Assembly: GCF_026262505.1 (NCBI RefSeq)
Contig: NC_067207.1
Span: 8,648,082-8,712,081, forward strand
DNA from: Trichomonas vaginalis G3
Lineage: Eukaryota; Parabasalia; Trichomonadida; Trichomonadidae
Reading direction: 5' to 3'
DNA: 64,000 bases
Shown: positions 10,060 to 20,448 of the stretch, piece after piece
How positions within the stretch are numbered: the first letter of the stretch is position 1
Layout: every line of letters starts with the position of its first letter
Translations under genes and position numbers: made by a program
Notes under the pieces: model-generated
Seen by the model: only the letters and a program-made list of their open reading frames with translations
Databases searched by the model: none
Told to the model about the DNA's origin: nothing

Positions 10060-10852
10060 GGGAAAACCACAACCACTTTTTTAATCACGATTTAAATATA
10101 TAAATCGCGATTTTTTAGAAAAATTGCGTTTTTTAATGAATTGCGATTTTATTGTGGTCGCGATTTTTCAAAAAAATCGCGATTTTTATGGAAAATTGTG
10201 ATCAAAATTAAACGCGATTTTCTTTATCAATCGCGAACATAGAACAAATCGGAACCATGATTTTGGACCCCATTAAGCGAAAAGGTCGCAATTAAATTCA
10301 ATAACAAAGCAATTCACAACGATTTTTTGAATCTAGAATGGCTGTTTATCCATTTTAGACTGCTCACAATATGGTTTTTCTGCATACTTGCCGAAATCAG
10401 AGATCTAAAATCAAACAATCTCGATAACAAATACCTCAATCCCACTTTACTGGTCAAAATTCTTGAAGTCTTACTTTACTGCACTAATTAATCATAATTT
10501 ACCTTTAACTAAAAAATATTACATAAATCTAACAAAAAAAAACCTTTAGCAATAAAAATACATTTGCTCAAGCCTATCGGCAACTCAAATCTAAAAAACT
10601 TTTTATAACATTCTTATTACAATTTTTATTTTATTCTTATATTTATATTTTTTAGTTCACTTTTTAAATAATGATCTTTAGATTGAACCAATAACGCGAT
10701 TTTCCATATAAATCGCGATTTTTTTGAAAAATCGCGACCACAATAAAATCGCAATTCATTAAAAACGCGATTTTAAAAAAGTCGCGATTTTTCTAAAAAA
10801 TCGCGATTTATATATTTAAATCGTGATTAAAAAAAGTGGTTGCGGTTTTCCC
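10060..10852. mobile_element. 793-bp MITE with TA target duplication and long inverted arms
   Basis: Both ends read GGGAAAACC(A/G)CAACCACTT inward and are flanked by TA (10058-10059 and 10853-10854). The arms run about 150 bp and contain many copies of the palindrome AAATCGCGATTT. The inside is A+T-rich without a coding frame. A TA duplication and short G-rich tips fit a Tc1/mariner-type non-autonomous element. It sits between the 155-residue gene and the small winged-helix gene, a gap absent from B, so it inserted after A and B separated. Confidence 0.85.
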
Positions 10853-10897
10853 TAATATATTTTTATGGAAAAATATTTTTTTTATCTGATAGAAAAG

Positions 10898-11242
10898 ATG
10901 ACAGAAAGAAGATTTTTCAATTTAGATGTCTATTATTTACAACCCCCACTATTTACATATATAGAAGTAAAAATAAATGAAAGGGCTACATATAAAGAAT
11001 ATATACAATTTTGTAGAAAAAACGGTTATCGACCAGATTCCAAGGATATATTCTTGCAAAATATAAAACCTCTTATAAAAGTTAAGAAATCAAAGAAAAT
11101 TCCACAATCAATAGAAATATACTTAGATGAAACTTCTGACGGATTTCACAGAATAAATGAAAAGGCTTTATATAAAGATTTTGTAAAATATCTTATTCGA
11201 ACTTCTGAGGCTGCATATGTGAACATAAAATTTATTGAGTGA
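10898..11242 (+). CDS. Small winged-helix-like protein, element A
   Basis: This intact frame of 114 residues starts MTERRFFNLDVYYLQPP. I choose this ATG rather than one 33 bases upstream because the 20 bases before it (TTTTTTATCTGATAGAAAAG) recur before the ATG at 54634 in element C. The part YKEYIQFCRKNGYRPDSK with FLQNIKP matches the winged-helix pattern at the end of D5-type primase-helicases, and the end (INEKALYKDFVKYL) repeats the start of the same pattern. It sits directly before PolB. It may be a stand-alone replication-associated DNA-binding domain; that is inference. Confidence 0.55.
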   Translation: MTERRFFNLDVYYLQPPLFTYIEVKINERATYKEYIQFCRKNGYRPDSKDIFLQNIKPLIKVKKSKKIPQSIEIYLDETSDGFHRINEKALYKDFVKYLIRTSEAAYVNIKFIE

Positions 11243-11305
11243 ATTTTTTTTTAAAAAATAAATTTTATTTTTTACGGAAAATATTTTTTTTATTTTCCAT
11301 AAAAG

Positions 11306-14300
11306 ATGTATAAAAAGCTATCTAGATTAGACCATGAAGAAATTAAGAAGTTATTGAATAATGCTGACATTGAAGTTAGCAAAAGATATGCAACTAACAA
11401 ATCTTCATTAGCTAAATACCTCAATGATTACAGAGGTGTAGTCACTTACGAGAAAATTAATGATTACATTAATAACAAAACATTTCCTTTAAATGATGTT
11501 CAGGTTAATTTATATCATAAACAAGCGGTACCGAAGGAAGTTAGGCAGGAAATTCATGATATGATGAATGTTGATGTAGGAAGGACAAGGACAGCAGTAC
11601 CGAAGGAAGTAAGAAAAGAAATGTATGATATAACTAATGTTGATGTAGGAAAGACGCGTAAGGCGGTACCGAAGGAAGTAAGGCATGAAATGCATGATAT
11701 AACTAATGTGGATGTAGGTGAAACGAGAAAGAAGAAAAGCGATGAAGAAAAGAAAAATATAGCTGTAAAATATGCAAAAGCAATTGCACAATTACGCAAA
11801 GCAAACGAAGTGATTAAATCTATAGATGATAAAGCTCTTGATGGCGAGAAATGGTTAAAGAATGATGAAAATAATAAACGCAAAAATGTTAAAGCAGGAA
11901 ATAGAATCATAGATTTTAACATTAAAGAACTCAATGAAGAAAACAGAAAGTATTTACATGAACGTTTCGGTAAAATGTTTATTAGGCTTCTGCAGAAGAT
12001 AAAAGTAAATTCACAGCAAAAATGGATGATTTGTTATAGACTTGATGGTAAATTTACTAATTCAACATTGAATATCGAGAACATCGGAGCTTTACTTCAT
12101 CAGTTAAAGCAAGAAAACTTTATAACAGAGATTGAAGCAAACGCAGCCGGAATAATTGAAAAACATTATGATTTCTTTATGACAAATATTAAGAACCTCG
12201 AAGAAATTAAAATGTATGATTTAACCGAATATGAAGGATTAACGATGAGCGATATTAAGAAAGGTAAGCCACAGAAGAGAGAAAAAAGAGATGAAAGCAA
12301 ATTAACAGCACGTCAGCAAAGATTATTAAACAGACTTAAAGATATAGGAGATAAACAGGATATAGATGATTTTTGGAATGAAATTCTTGATGAAAAGAGA
12401 ACGAATAAAAAGAGAAGTGGTAAGTTTTGGAAATATATTTGTAAATTACCTATAAATCTTGAGCGCTATCAAATTTTCAATGAACTTAACAAAAGAACTG
12501 CAAAATTGATGACAGAAGATAACTGCTTCGTTTATGCTTGCATTCAGGCTGGAGTTGATGAGCAGACTGTAGACCACATGCGTGAAGTCATTAGAGTTAG
12601 AGATTTTCCACAAAGTAAGATTCAGGAAATTTCTGACGCAACAGGGATAGAGTTTAATGTTACCATTGGTTATTTCGATAATTCAAAAGATAATAAGAGA
12701 AAAACATATACGCCATCAAAGACAGAAATAAGGCAAACTATAGATTTATTACTCGTCGAAGACCATTATATGTTAAATGAAAGATTACCCATGACAACAT
12801 ATTTTATCAAAAATTATAACGAAATTCTCAAATCATTAGGCGGCTGGAATATCGAGCGTCAAATGAAAATATATAAGAAAAGAGAAAATAGATTTATCAT
12901 TGATTCTTCACGAACAACTCCTTTATGGGATATTTTGAAAACATTAAGAGAGTGCAATTACTTTGAACCTTTATCTTATGGTGAACTTTTCACTTATGCA
13001 ACAGATTTATATAAACAAAATCTCGCACCGTTTAAAGATTTAAATTATACTCCTAAATACTGTGTTCAGTTAAAGAAAAAGTCTGAAAGTAAAGATAGTG
13101 ATAAATCAAAACAAAAATTCATTCCTGAACACATTTTCTTCGCTGACTTTGAATGTAGCACTGATGGAGTTCATAAAGCGTTTAACATTTGTTATGATAG
13201 TGAAGATGGAAAGATTAGCGAAAGCATTTGGGGTCAAAATTGTGCAACAGAATTTTTAGAAAGAATTCCAGATAAGAGTTTAGTATATTTTCATAACTCA
13301 GTTATGATATCAATTTCATTTTAAGACATTTAACAGAAATCAGGAACACCAATTATTAAGGGTTCTAGAACAATGCAGATAACGGGAATATATAAAGGTA
13401 AAGCAATCATTATAAAAGATTCATACACTGTTATAAATAAGAAGCTTAAACTATTTCCTGAAATGTTTCATTTACAAACTGGACCCAAGGAAGTATTTCC
13501 GTATCAATATTATTCAAGTTCTTTATTAGTTAATGATAACAAAACTGGCGTAATTTCTGAAGCGTGTAAGTTTGTAAAAGATGTTGGAACGTTCATGAAA
13601 AACATAGATTTAATCGAAAACTGCAGAATAGATGAAAACCATTTCGATTTAGAAAAATATAGCTCATTTTATTGCAAACAGGACGTAAGGATTTTAAGAG
13701 AAGGTTTCGTTAAGTTCAGAAATGATATATTAAAAGAATTTGATTTAAACGTTTATGATTACGTTAGCATTTGTTCAATTGCTAACAAACTTTTCGAAAA
13801 CAGAGTATATTCCCAATGGAAATTTATATGACCTCTCAAATAAACCAAGAGAATTTATTTCACGCTGTATTCAAGGTGGTAGATGTATGTTAGCTGATAA
13901 TAAGAAACAAAAGAGCGAAAAGAAATTCATTGCAGACTTCGACGCTGTTTCACTATATCCATCCGCTATCGCGAGACTTTATACTTTAGAAGGAATTCCA
14001 AAGGTTATGAAGAAAGAAATGTTAAGCTCTGAATATTTGTTAAAACATTTATTCGATGATGACCAGGGCGAGCCTGAAAGTGAGAAATTCATTTCTGGCT
14101 TCTTCGTTTTAATAAAAATAACTGAGATTAAGATTAAAAGGCACTTTCCACTTATAACAGTAGATCCAGAATTAAACCCGGAGCTAAAGGCGAAAAGCAC
14201 CAAGGGTAAATCCAAGGACAAAGCCAAGGACAAAGCCACTGTTCCGAGAAGTTCTAACACATGTTGTTTAATGTACGTGGACCACATAGCTTTGCAGGAT

Positions 14301-15206
14301 TTAATAAAATATCAGAGCATCAGCTGCGAAGTATTACAGGGTTACTACTACGATGAAAAAAGAGATTTTAGAATAAGAGATGAAGTTAAGAAATTATTTG
14401 AATTGAGATTAAAGTATAAGAAGGAAGAAAATCCGCTACAAGAAAATATTAAATTAATTTTGAACAGTATTTATGGAAAAACTATTTTGTCCCCGATAGA
14501 GTCGAAAATTAAAATCATTGATGATAAAGATGCTGTTAGGTATGCCATCAGAAATTATAACCATATTATTAAATTTGAAGGTTTAGATGGTTCGGATAAA
14601 ACTATTTTCAAACTCACTAAAAGCATTTGCAGACACTTTAACTTTTGCCCCTTAGGTGTTAATATCTTATCTATGTCGAAACGTATCATGAATGAAGTAT
14701 TTTGCACTGCTGAGGATATGGGCTTGTATATAGCATACCAGGATACAGATTCGATGCACCTGTATAATGAGGATATACCACGTTTAGCTCAGGAATTTAA
14801 GAAGAGATACGGTCGTGAATTAATAGGAAAGAATTTAGGTCAGTTTCATTCAGATTTTGCAGAAATCACAAAAGGTAAACAAAGTTTAGCCTATAAAAGT
14901 ATTTTCTGTGGAAAGAAGACTTACATTGATTTACTCACGAATAATTTAAATGAAGTTGCATTTCACTGCAGAATGAAAGGCGTAAAACAAGATATTATAG
15001 CTTTAACAGCAAATGAAATGTTTCCTGATGCAGTACAATGCGTTTATGATGAAGATAAAGGATTAATGATTCCTCAGGGAAGATATGATAAAGATAGTGA
15101 GTTTTCAGTTATGAAATTATATGAAGCCCTTCATATGAGGAAATTGCATTTGATTTATGCAAATCAACAGCACCCTGTTTTGAAGAGAAGTTTAACTTTT
15201 CAATAA
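11306..15206 (+). pseudogene. Protein-primed DNA polymerase B, element A (broken)
   Basis: This is the replicative polymerase of the Polinton, family B, protein-primed type (DNA_pol_B_2). Visible parts in order: a lysine-rich N-terminal region with three 22-25 residue repeats (VPKEVRxEMxDxTNVDVG), exonuclease motif FADFECSTDG, exonuclease III-type YCKQDVRIL, polymerase motif A DFDAVSLYPSAI, motif B KLILNSIYGKT and motif C YQDTDSMHLY. The region is broken. The B copy (27910-31720) has only two N-terminal repeats. It is followed by an HNH gene that B lacks. Confidence 0.9.
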
Positions 15207-15300
15207 CGACTAAAAATACTTTCATAAGGAAATTAAAGTTCTGAAGTCATTAAGATATAATAATATATTTTTCGTTCAAGACAAAAATAAACTTTTCATA

Positions 15301-15850
15301 TTAAATTATGTAAGCGTTTGAATTTACTATATAATGCATTCTTTTTATTACATCATAAACGTTAACATATAATGAACCATTTATGTTTTCATTAATGTAT
15401 AGTTCTTTATACTGACGACCGTTATAATAATAAAACAAATCTGCATCGATGTCGTAAAATAAATCCTCAAATTCATGATTTCCATAATGTGAAACAGTAA
15501 TTGAATTTTCACTGATTTCATCAACGAAATTATATTCTACTCCATTTGCTTTACTTCTATTTCTATTATTTGTAGAACTTGAACACCAATGTAGATTATC
15601 AATCTTATTATTATTTCTAACTTTATCGTAATGGTCAACTTCCCCAAAACTATCAGGATTATCAATCCACTGAATAGCTATTAATCTATGTTTAAGATAT
15701 TTTTTACCGTTAAGGGTTAATCTTATATATCCATTCTTTTCTTCATACTCACTGACAGTCTTTCCGTTTTTCTTCTTCTTATTTGATACGGATATTTTGT
15801 GTTATTTCGTAATCTTCATCAGCTACTAATGTTTCCCAGTTATTTTCCAT
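15301..15850 (-). pseudogene. HNH homing endonuclease-like gene, element A (broken)
   Basis: On the minus strand from ATG at 15850 (MENNWETLVADEDYEI) the region encodes an HNH-type core: NGYIRLTLNGKKYLKHRLIA, then WIDNPDSFGEVDHYD and KVRNNNKIDNLHWCSSSTNN. The pattern HRLIA, VDHxDxxxxNNxxxNL and W is that of HNH_3 homing endonucleases found beside NUMOD domains. Such enzymes cut DNA and spread selfishly. The gene is broken. It lies between PolB and the capsid module, exactly where the gene order of A and B changes direction, and it is absent from B. Confidence 0.75.
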
Positions 15851-15900
15851 CGTTTTATAAAAATAAAAAAATCAGAAAATTAAAAATTAACTACATTTTT

Positions 15901-17474
15901 TTACTCTTCACCTCCATCAGCAGCTAAATTATAATCATCAATTCTAACAGCAGGAATGCCAGCTGGTCTGACTTGAATAGCGAAACAAGCATTTCTAAGA
16001 AATCCTAATAAAGGTTTGACAGTGTATTTTTCGCTTATATTTGTATCATCAGCTTTAACACCTAATTTATATGTAATTGGTGCCGTTGATGTTTGACCCT
16101 GTTGAAATGTGAAATCAGTTTCCGTAGGGAATCCACAGAGGAAATGAGTGTTATCGTATGATTCATATAAATGTTTAACGCTTCCATCATCAATTAACGA
16201 CCTCATCACATCTTCATTAAATCCTATCATATCGTTATTTGTATTGCATGCATTAGCAACCATTTCATAGAACACAGGACCATAAGAGCTTTCGGTTCAG
16301 CTGGCATACTTCCATAAGCGCCCATTGATAATTGAAGGGTTTCAAATTTAGGATTTTCGAAATTCACGATATAATTATCATTCTTCCTAAATAAAGCCCA
16401 AATGCTTTTAACGTTAATTGGTGTATAAGCTGCTGTGAAAGTTGCTGATGGTGAACCTTTACTGAACGAACCGTCCATAGGAATCCAGTCCATTACTTTA
16501 ATTGGAAAACATAAAGCTTGTGATGTATAATGATCGACTAATTCAGTGTAAATATTTGGATCGAGTGAAAATGCTTTAGGATGAATGAAGCAATCAATGA
16601 ATTCAGCTGATTTCTTCGTTAATCTTTGTTCAACTGTTGAAACAGTAATTTCACCATTTGATTTTGAAACTGCTGTTATCATATTGAATGGTTCATTCCA
16701 TGGAACAAATTTATTAGTTGGTGGGTCATAATTATCTTTTACCTGACTGATTAAAGAAGGATTATGAGCTAAAATATCTTCTACCGGCAGTGCTGTTACC
16801 TGGAATGCATCGCTACTAAATTTAACCTTTAACTGAATGTTGCCTGCAAAAGCAGGAATAAATCTAATAACTTCTAGAATAAGGAATTTACGACATGGAA
16901 TCTTTGTTTTAATGTTAAAATCAATTTCAGCTCCTGCAGCTAAAGGTCCGGATATAATTTGACCTGTTCGAACTGTTCCAGAACGTTTCCATACATCTTT
17001 ATGTCTCGTTTTTGAGAAATCATCAACTTTCTTTATTTGTTCTGTAGTCTGTGAATTAGATATGATATATGCTTCTTCTCTTGCATTATCCTGACTATAA
17101 ATAAGTCTTCCATTTGCTAATAACTGATATGCTTCAATAGTGTAAATTGATTCATCAAAAACGCCAAAGAAACCTGGAGAATTAGTATTTGGAATTGATG
17201 AGCCAGTAATAGCATTATCCACGATATATTTACTTTTATAGGTAGTTGTAAGGAATGTGTTATAAAGGTCTAGCATATTTTCACCTGGCGGAGATAAATT
17301 GAATGTGACCCAGTTATGATCCTTTGCGCTTCCCGGTTGTGATGGAATTTTTGAATCGATATATCTTCTATTAGTATCACCAATATTAATTGCATTATCG
17401 ATTACATCAAAATATGAACGAATTTGATGGATATGTTCAGCTGGTGTAAATTCGTTAAGCTGTTCGTTTTGCAT
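15901..17474 (-). pseudogene. Major capsid protein, element A (broken)
   Basis: This region matches the major capsid gene of B (24589-26163) along its length: start MQNEQLNEFTPAEHIHQIRS, then SPPGENMLDLYNTF, YSQDNAREEAYI, IRFIPAFAGNIQLKVKFS, and the tail AIQVRPAGIPAVRIDDYNL. About 520 residues, beta-rich with two halves, is typical of the double jelly-roll capsid of Polintons, and the aromatic and glycine spacing agrees. It would form the hexagonal shell. It is oriented oppositely to the B copy relative to PolB. Broken. Confidence 0.8.
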
Positions 17475-17500
17475 GTTTTATGTTAGATAAAAATATTTAT

Positions 17501-17929
17501 TTAGTTTAATATTCTAACTCTTCTTCTTAGTTGAGGAATTTGTTTCTTTTGTTCAATAATTTCATGTTTTACGTTTTTCACAAACTCTTCATTAATTTTG
17601 GTTTCCTGTTCTTTTACTGGTGGGTCTGGATTTTTTGATTCCGTTTGCTTTACAAATTTAGCTATTAATTCTTGATTCGTTATCGAAAGTACATCTGGTT
17701 TAGGTTCCGGTTTAGGTTCTGATTTCATTTCCGATTTCATTTCTGGTTTTGTTTCAGATGGGGGAGGTTTTATATCAATTTTATCAGTTTCTGAATTCGT
17801 TAATGGAACTCTTCTTTTTCTTACATAAATTTTTCCATCTTTACTTGTTGATACATAATATAATGGATGCTGAATTCCTCTTGCATCATGTAATATAATC
17901 GATTGTCTCTCAGATTTTGATAGGCTCAT
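17501..17929 (-). CDS. Conserved capsid-module protein, element A
   Basis: This intact 142-residue frame starts MSLSKSERQSIILHDARGIQ. The first 45 residues (HPLYYVSTSKDGKIYVRKRR) match the B gene 26205-26624 closely; the rest is a proline-, lysine- and glutamate-rich linker with PEPKPE repeats and a basic end (RRRVRIL). The short KDGKxxxRK pattern also occurs in the 81-residue gene at 23815-24060 of B. It sits just upstream of and in line with the major capsid gene, 26 bases away. A scaffold or capsid accessory role is plausible; family unknown. Confidence 0.6.
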   Translation of the reverse strand: MSLSKSERQSIILHDARGIQHPLYYVSTSKDGKIYVRKRRVPLTNSETDKIDIKPPPSETKPEMKSEMKSEPKPEPKPDVLSITNQELIAKFVKQTESKNPDPPVKEQETKINEEFVKNVKHEIIEQKKQIPQLRRRVRILN

Positions 17930-17979
17930 ATTTAATTCAAATAAAATTTTTAAATTTTGAATTTTTTATCGGTAATCAA

Positions 17980-18222
17980 ATGAGTCAGGGATTAGATATT
18001 GAAGCCATCAAAAAAGAAATTCGTGAGCAGATATTAACAGAACTAAAGACACCAAAAGCCGAAGAAAAACCACAAAAACCAAAAAGGAAATTAAGTGAAA
18101 AGCAGTTAACCGCATTAGCTGCAGGAAGAGAGAAGAACCCGCGAATGAAAGCAAAAAGAGAACGTGAGGCTAAAGAAAAGGCGGAAAAGGAAAAGGCTGA
18201 ATCCATTGAGAAGAAAGAATAA
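17980..18222 (+). CDS. Small basic/acidic coiled protein of the capsid module, element A
   Basis: The frame of 80 residues starts MSQGLDIEAIKKEIREQI. I take this ATG because the B homologue (26670-26987) aligns from here and both follow a TTTTTTATC tract by 10-15 bases. A conserved KPKRKLSEKQLTALAAGR block is followed by a highly charged helix of alternating K and E. In B the matching block is RPKRKLSEKQLAALAAGR. The charge pattern suggests nucleic-acid or protein binding. It precedes the minor capsid-like gene by 24 bases. No family recognised. Confidence 0.6.
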   Translation: MSQGLDIEAIKKEIREQILTELKTPKAEEKPQKPKRKLSEKQLTALAAGREKNPRMKAKREREAKEKAEKEKAESIEKKE

Positions 18223-18246
18223 ATGATATATTTTTGTTTGTAATAA

Positions 18247-19084
18247 ATGTATAGACAAGTACCTTTAACAGTCTTTCAGTTCTGAAGACGAAAATGTTAA
18301 AATAAATGGAAATAGAATCACATTTAAATTACCTATTGACTGGTCTGTTAATATAAACGAAAAATATATTGGTTTATCAAGTATGTACATAACGCGAGGA
18401 TTTAGAAAAGTTGAATTTGAGCTCGAAGTTGTTGTTATAAACGAAACTCAAGAATTTAAGCAAACTATTCACATATATAAATATTTCAAAGACGACACAA
18501 CATTATATGAATGCATGAGTGATTTTAACGAAATTTTCGAAAAGAAATTTAACAAAAACGCTTTAGGATTAAATGTGTATCTTGATAAATTAAAAGAAGA
18601 AGGAATTCAACCACAAATTATAGACTTTCATTATGAATTTATTGAACAAATAGATGATTCACATACATGCACATTTGTTATATACTCACCGTTTAATGAA
18701 ATAGCAGAAAAGAGACAAAGTGATTTTAGGATAGGTTTTAAAATTTCTCAGTATAATGAAGACTTCATGAATGTATTTAATTATAAACCCGGAGAAGAAC
18801 GAATAGTATTATTACCAATAATAACATATAATGTATGGGACAGAAAACAAGTCATCTTATATTCAAATATCGCTAAAGGGGTTGAAAATGAATTTATTGG
18901 ACATACTAGATCATCACCATTAACAAATATTAAATATTATAAGTTATCAGGAAATAATAGAGAGTTTTGGATTGATATGTATTCTACACACGATCATAAA
19001 TGCCCCGTTGTGTTACCCGAAGACGGAAAGGATGTTTTCTTCCTTGAGGCTCAGTTACTGAATTCAACTATTGCAACTTTATAA
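18247..19084 (+). pseudogene. Minor capsid-like protein 1, element A (broken)
   Basis: The region matches the intact gene 26966-27823 of B: start MYRQVPLTV, then FKLPIDWSVNINEKYIGLSS, YITRGFRKVEF, HIYKYFKDDTTL and the tail LEAQLLNSTIA. The N-terminal P-x-DW and YIG-x-S/T pattern parallels YPxHW and AIEIRQ of minor capsid-like protein 2, so the two are probably distant relatives. A penton-type single jelly-roll fits size and place, but this is inference. It is the last gene of the element. Broken. Confidence 0.65.
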
Positions 19085-19490
19085 GAAAATTCACAAGGTT
19101 AGAAATGAGGTTAGATATCGGGTTAGATATACCCTAAAATTAATTTTAGCATTTATGATAAAATTCATGAGGTTAGAAATGAGGTTAGATATACTCTAAA
19201 ATTAATTTAGCATTTATGATAAAATTTGGTATATACAGAATTAAAAAATAAATTTAAAAAATTTTTAAGTTAATTTATTTTTAAGTTTATTTTTAAAAAA
19301 TTATTTTTTTATTTTGTAAAGTGTCAAAAATTTTAACGTTAATTTTTAAGTTTATTTTTTAAAAAAATTATTTTTTTTTATTTTTTGTAAATGTCAAATG
19401 TATTTTACATGTCAAACGGTTTTTGTAAATTCTAGTAATTTTGGTTCCGAGGGGCGTAGACCCTTGGTACCGAATTACTAGATACTAACT
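19085..19490. repeat. Right end region of element A with direct repeat and subterminal hairpin
   Basis: A unit of about 70 bp (GAGGTTAGAAATGAGGTTAG through ATTTATGATAAAATT) occurs twice in tandem at about 19095-19215. A+T-rich tracts follow. At 19431-19482 a 22-23 bp stem (TCTAGTAATT and its complement outermost) encloses GCGTAGA. It is followed directly by TACTAACT, ending at 19490. Element B has the same plan: a subterminal hairpin and then ATACTAACT. No gene is seen. Confidence 0.5.
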
Positions 19491-19811
19491 TATCCGATAT
19501 ATGAATTCAGAATTTAGGTTAGATATGACTGCCTTTACTCTGAAATACTTAAATAATCTCATCTCAAATAAGCCCTCGCTCCTTTCTGATAGATTATTCA
19601 ATTCAGTTATTTAAATATTTTGAATTTATACAAGGTTTAATCCAAAATATTTAAATAAAACGAGATTTTATTCTTAACAAACATATTGATTTCCTCAGCA
19701 ACTATTATTCAAATTTGTTAGTCAAAAAATCATTATTTGCATTGAAATTTATTTAGCATTCCCAATTTTTTTTTGAGAAAATTTGATGGATTGATTAATT
19801 TAGATTTTTAT

Positions 19812-20448
19812 TTATATGGCCTTGTAAGCATTGAACTGATCTTCAATCTTTTTGTACAGCATATTATAAACCTGGATAATTTGTTCGGAGGTTAGAGGTT
19901 GGTAATCTGGCACGATAATTCTCGCATCTGTATTTGGAACTAAATCTCCCGGTCTAGCAAACTTAGCTGGTTGAAGTAATCCTTCAACACCAACATATCG
20001 ACAATTGACGGTATAAATACCATTTGCTTTTACAACTTTCATTACAGTAGCTGAAAGACCTACACCTCTTGCAATCTGTTGTAAGCCAAAATCAATCCTA
20101 TAGAAAACTTGCTTTGATAATGAAGCATACTTTGTACGACTAAAATAGTTAACAATTCTGTCTTTTTCGATATTGAAATCAAGAGATATCTGATCTACAA
20201 TAGAATAGAGATCAGTTGTTGTATAGTCTTTTTCAAGTGTTCCAGTATCTACATTAAAAACAGAAACTGGAAGTTGATATAGACTGTGATGGCCAACTAA
20301 GAATGCAATGTCTGGCCAACCTTTCTGTAGAAACTTTGAGATGGCGAGTTGGAGTGGAAACATTCAATTCAATGTCAAATGACAAATCTGTCACAAAGAA
20401 GATTTGGTTGGCTTTCATGCTGACTGTTAGGCTGAAAATTTTAAGCAT
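19812..20448 (-). pseudogene. Host gene of unknown function, apparently frameshifted
   Basis: On the minus strand a frame starts MLKIFSLTVSMKANQIFFVT at 20448 and stays open to about 20254. A second frame, open from 20363 to 19812, carries WPDIAFLVGHHSLYQLPVS and ends IEDQFNAYKAI. The two overlap and together would form one protein of about 210 residues with a shift somewhere in 20300-20360; this could be a true frameshift or a sequencing error. The composition is less A/N/K-rich than the Maverick genes. No domain is recognised. No Maverick gene matches it, so it is probably host sequence. Confidence 0.45.

Larger units (their letters stand above)
650..19490. mobile_element. Maverick/Polinton element A (broken)
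   Basis: This is a virus-like Maverick/Polinton copy recognised by minor capsid, A32-like ATPase, fibre, protein-primed PolB and major capsid genes in one block. It is broken, with about nine visible breaks, an integrase remnant only, and two smaller DNA transposons inserted. No left terminal repeat is recognised. The right end is placed at 19490 because a subterminal hairpin is followed by ATACTAACT, the same last nine bases as element B. Its decay suggests it is older than B. Gene order matches B except that the capsid module is inverted. Both boundaries are inferred, the left one weakly. Confidence 0.75.
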
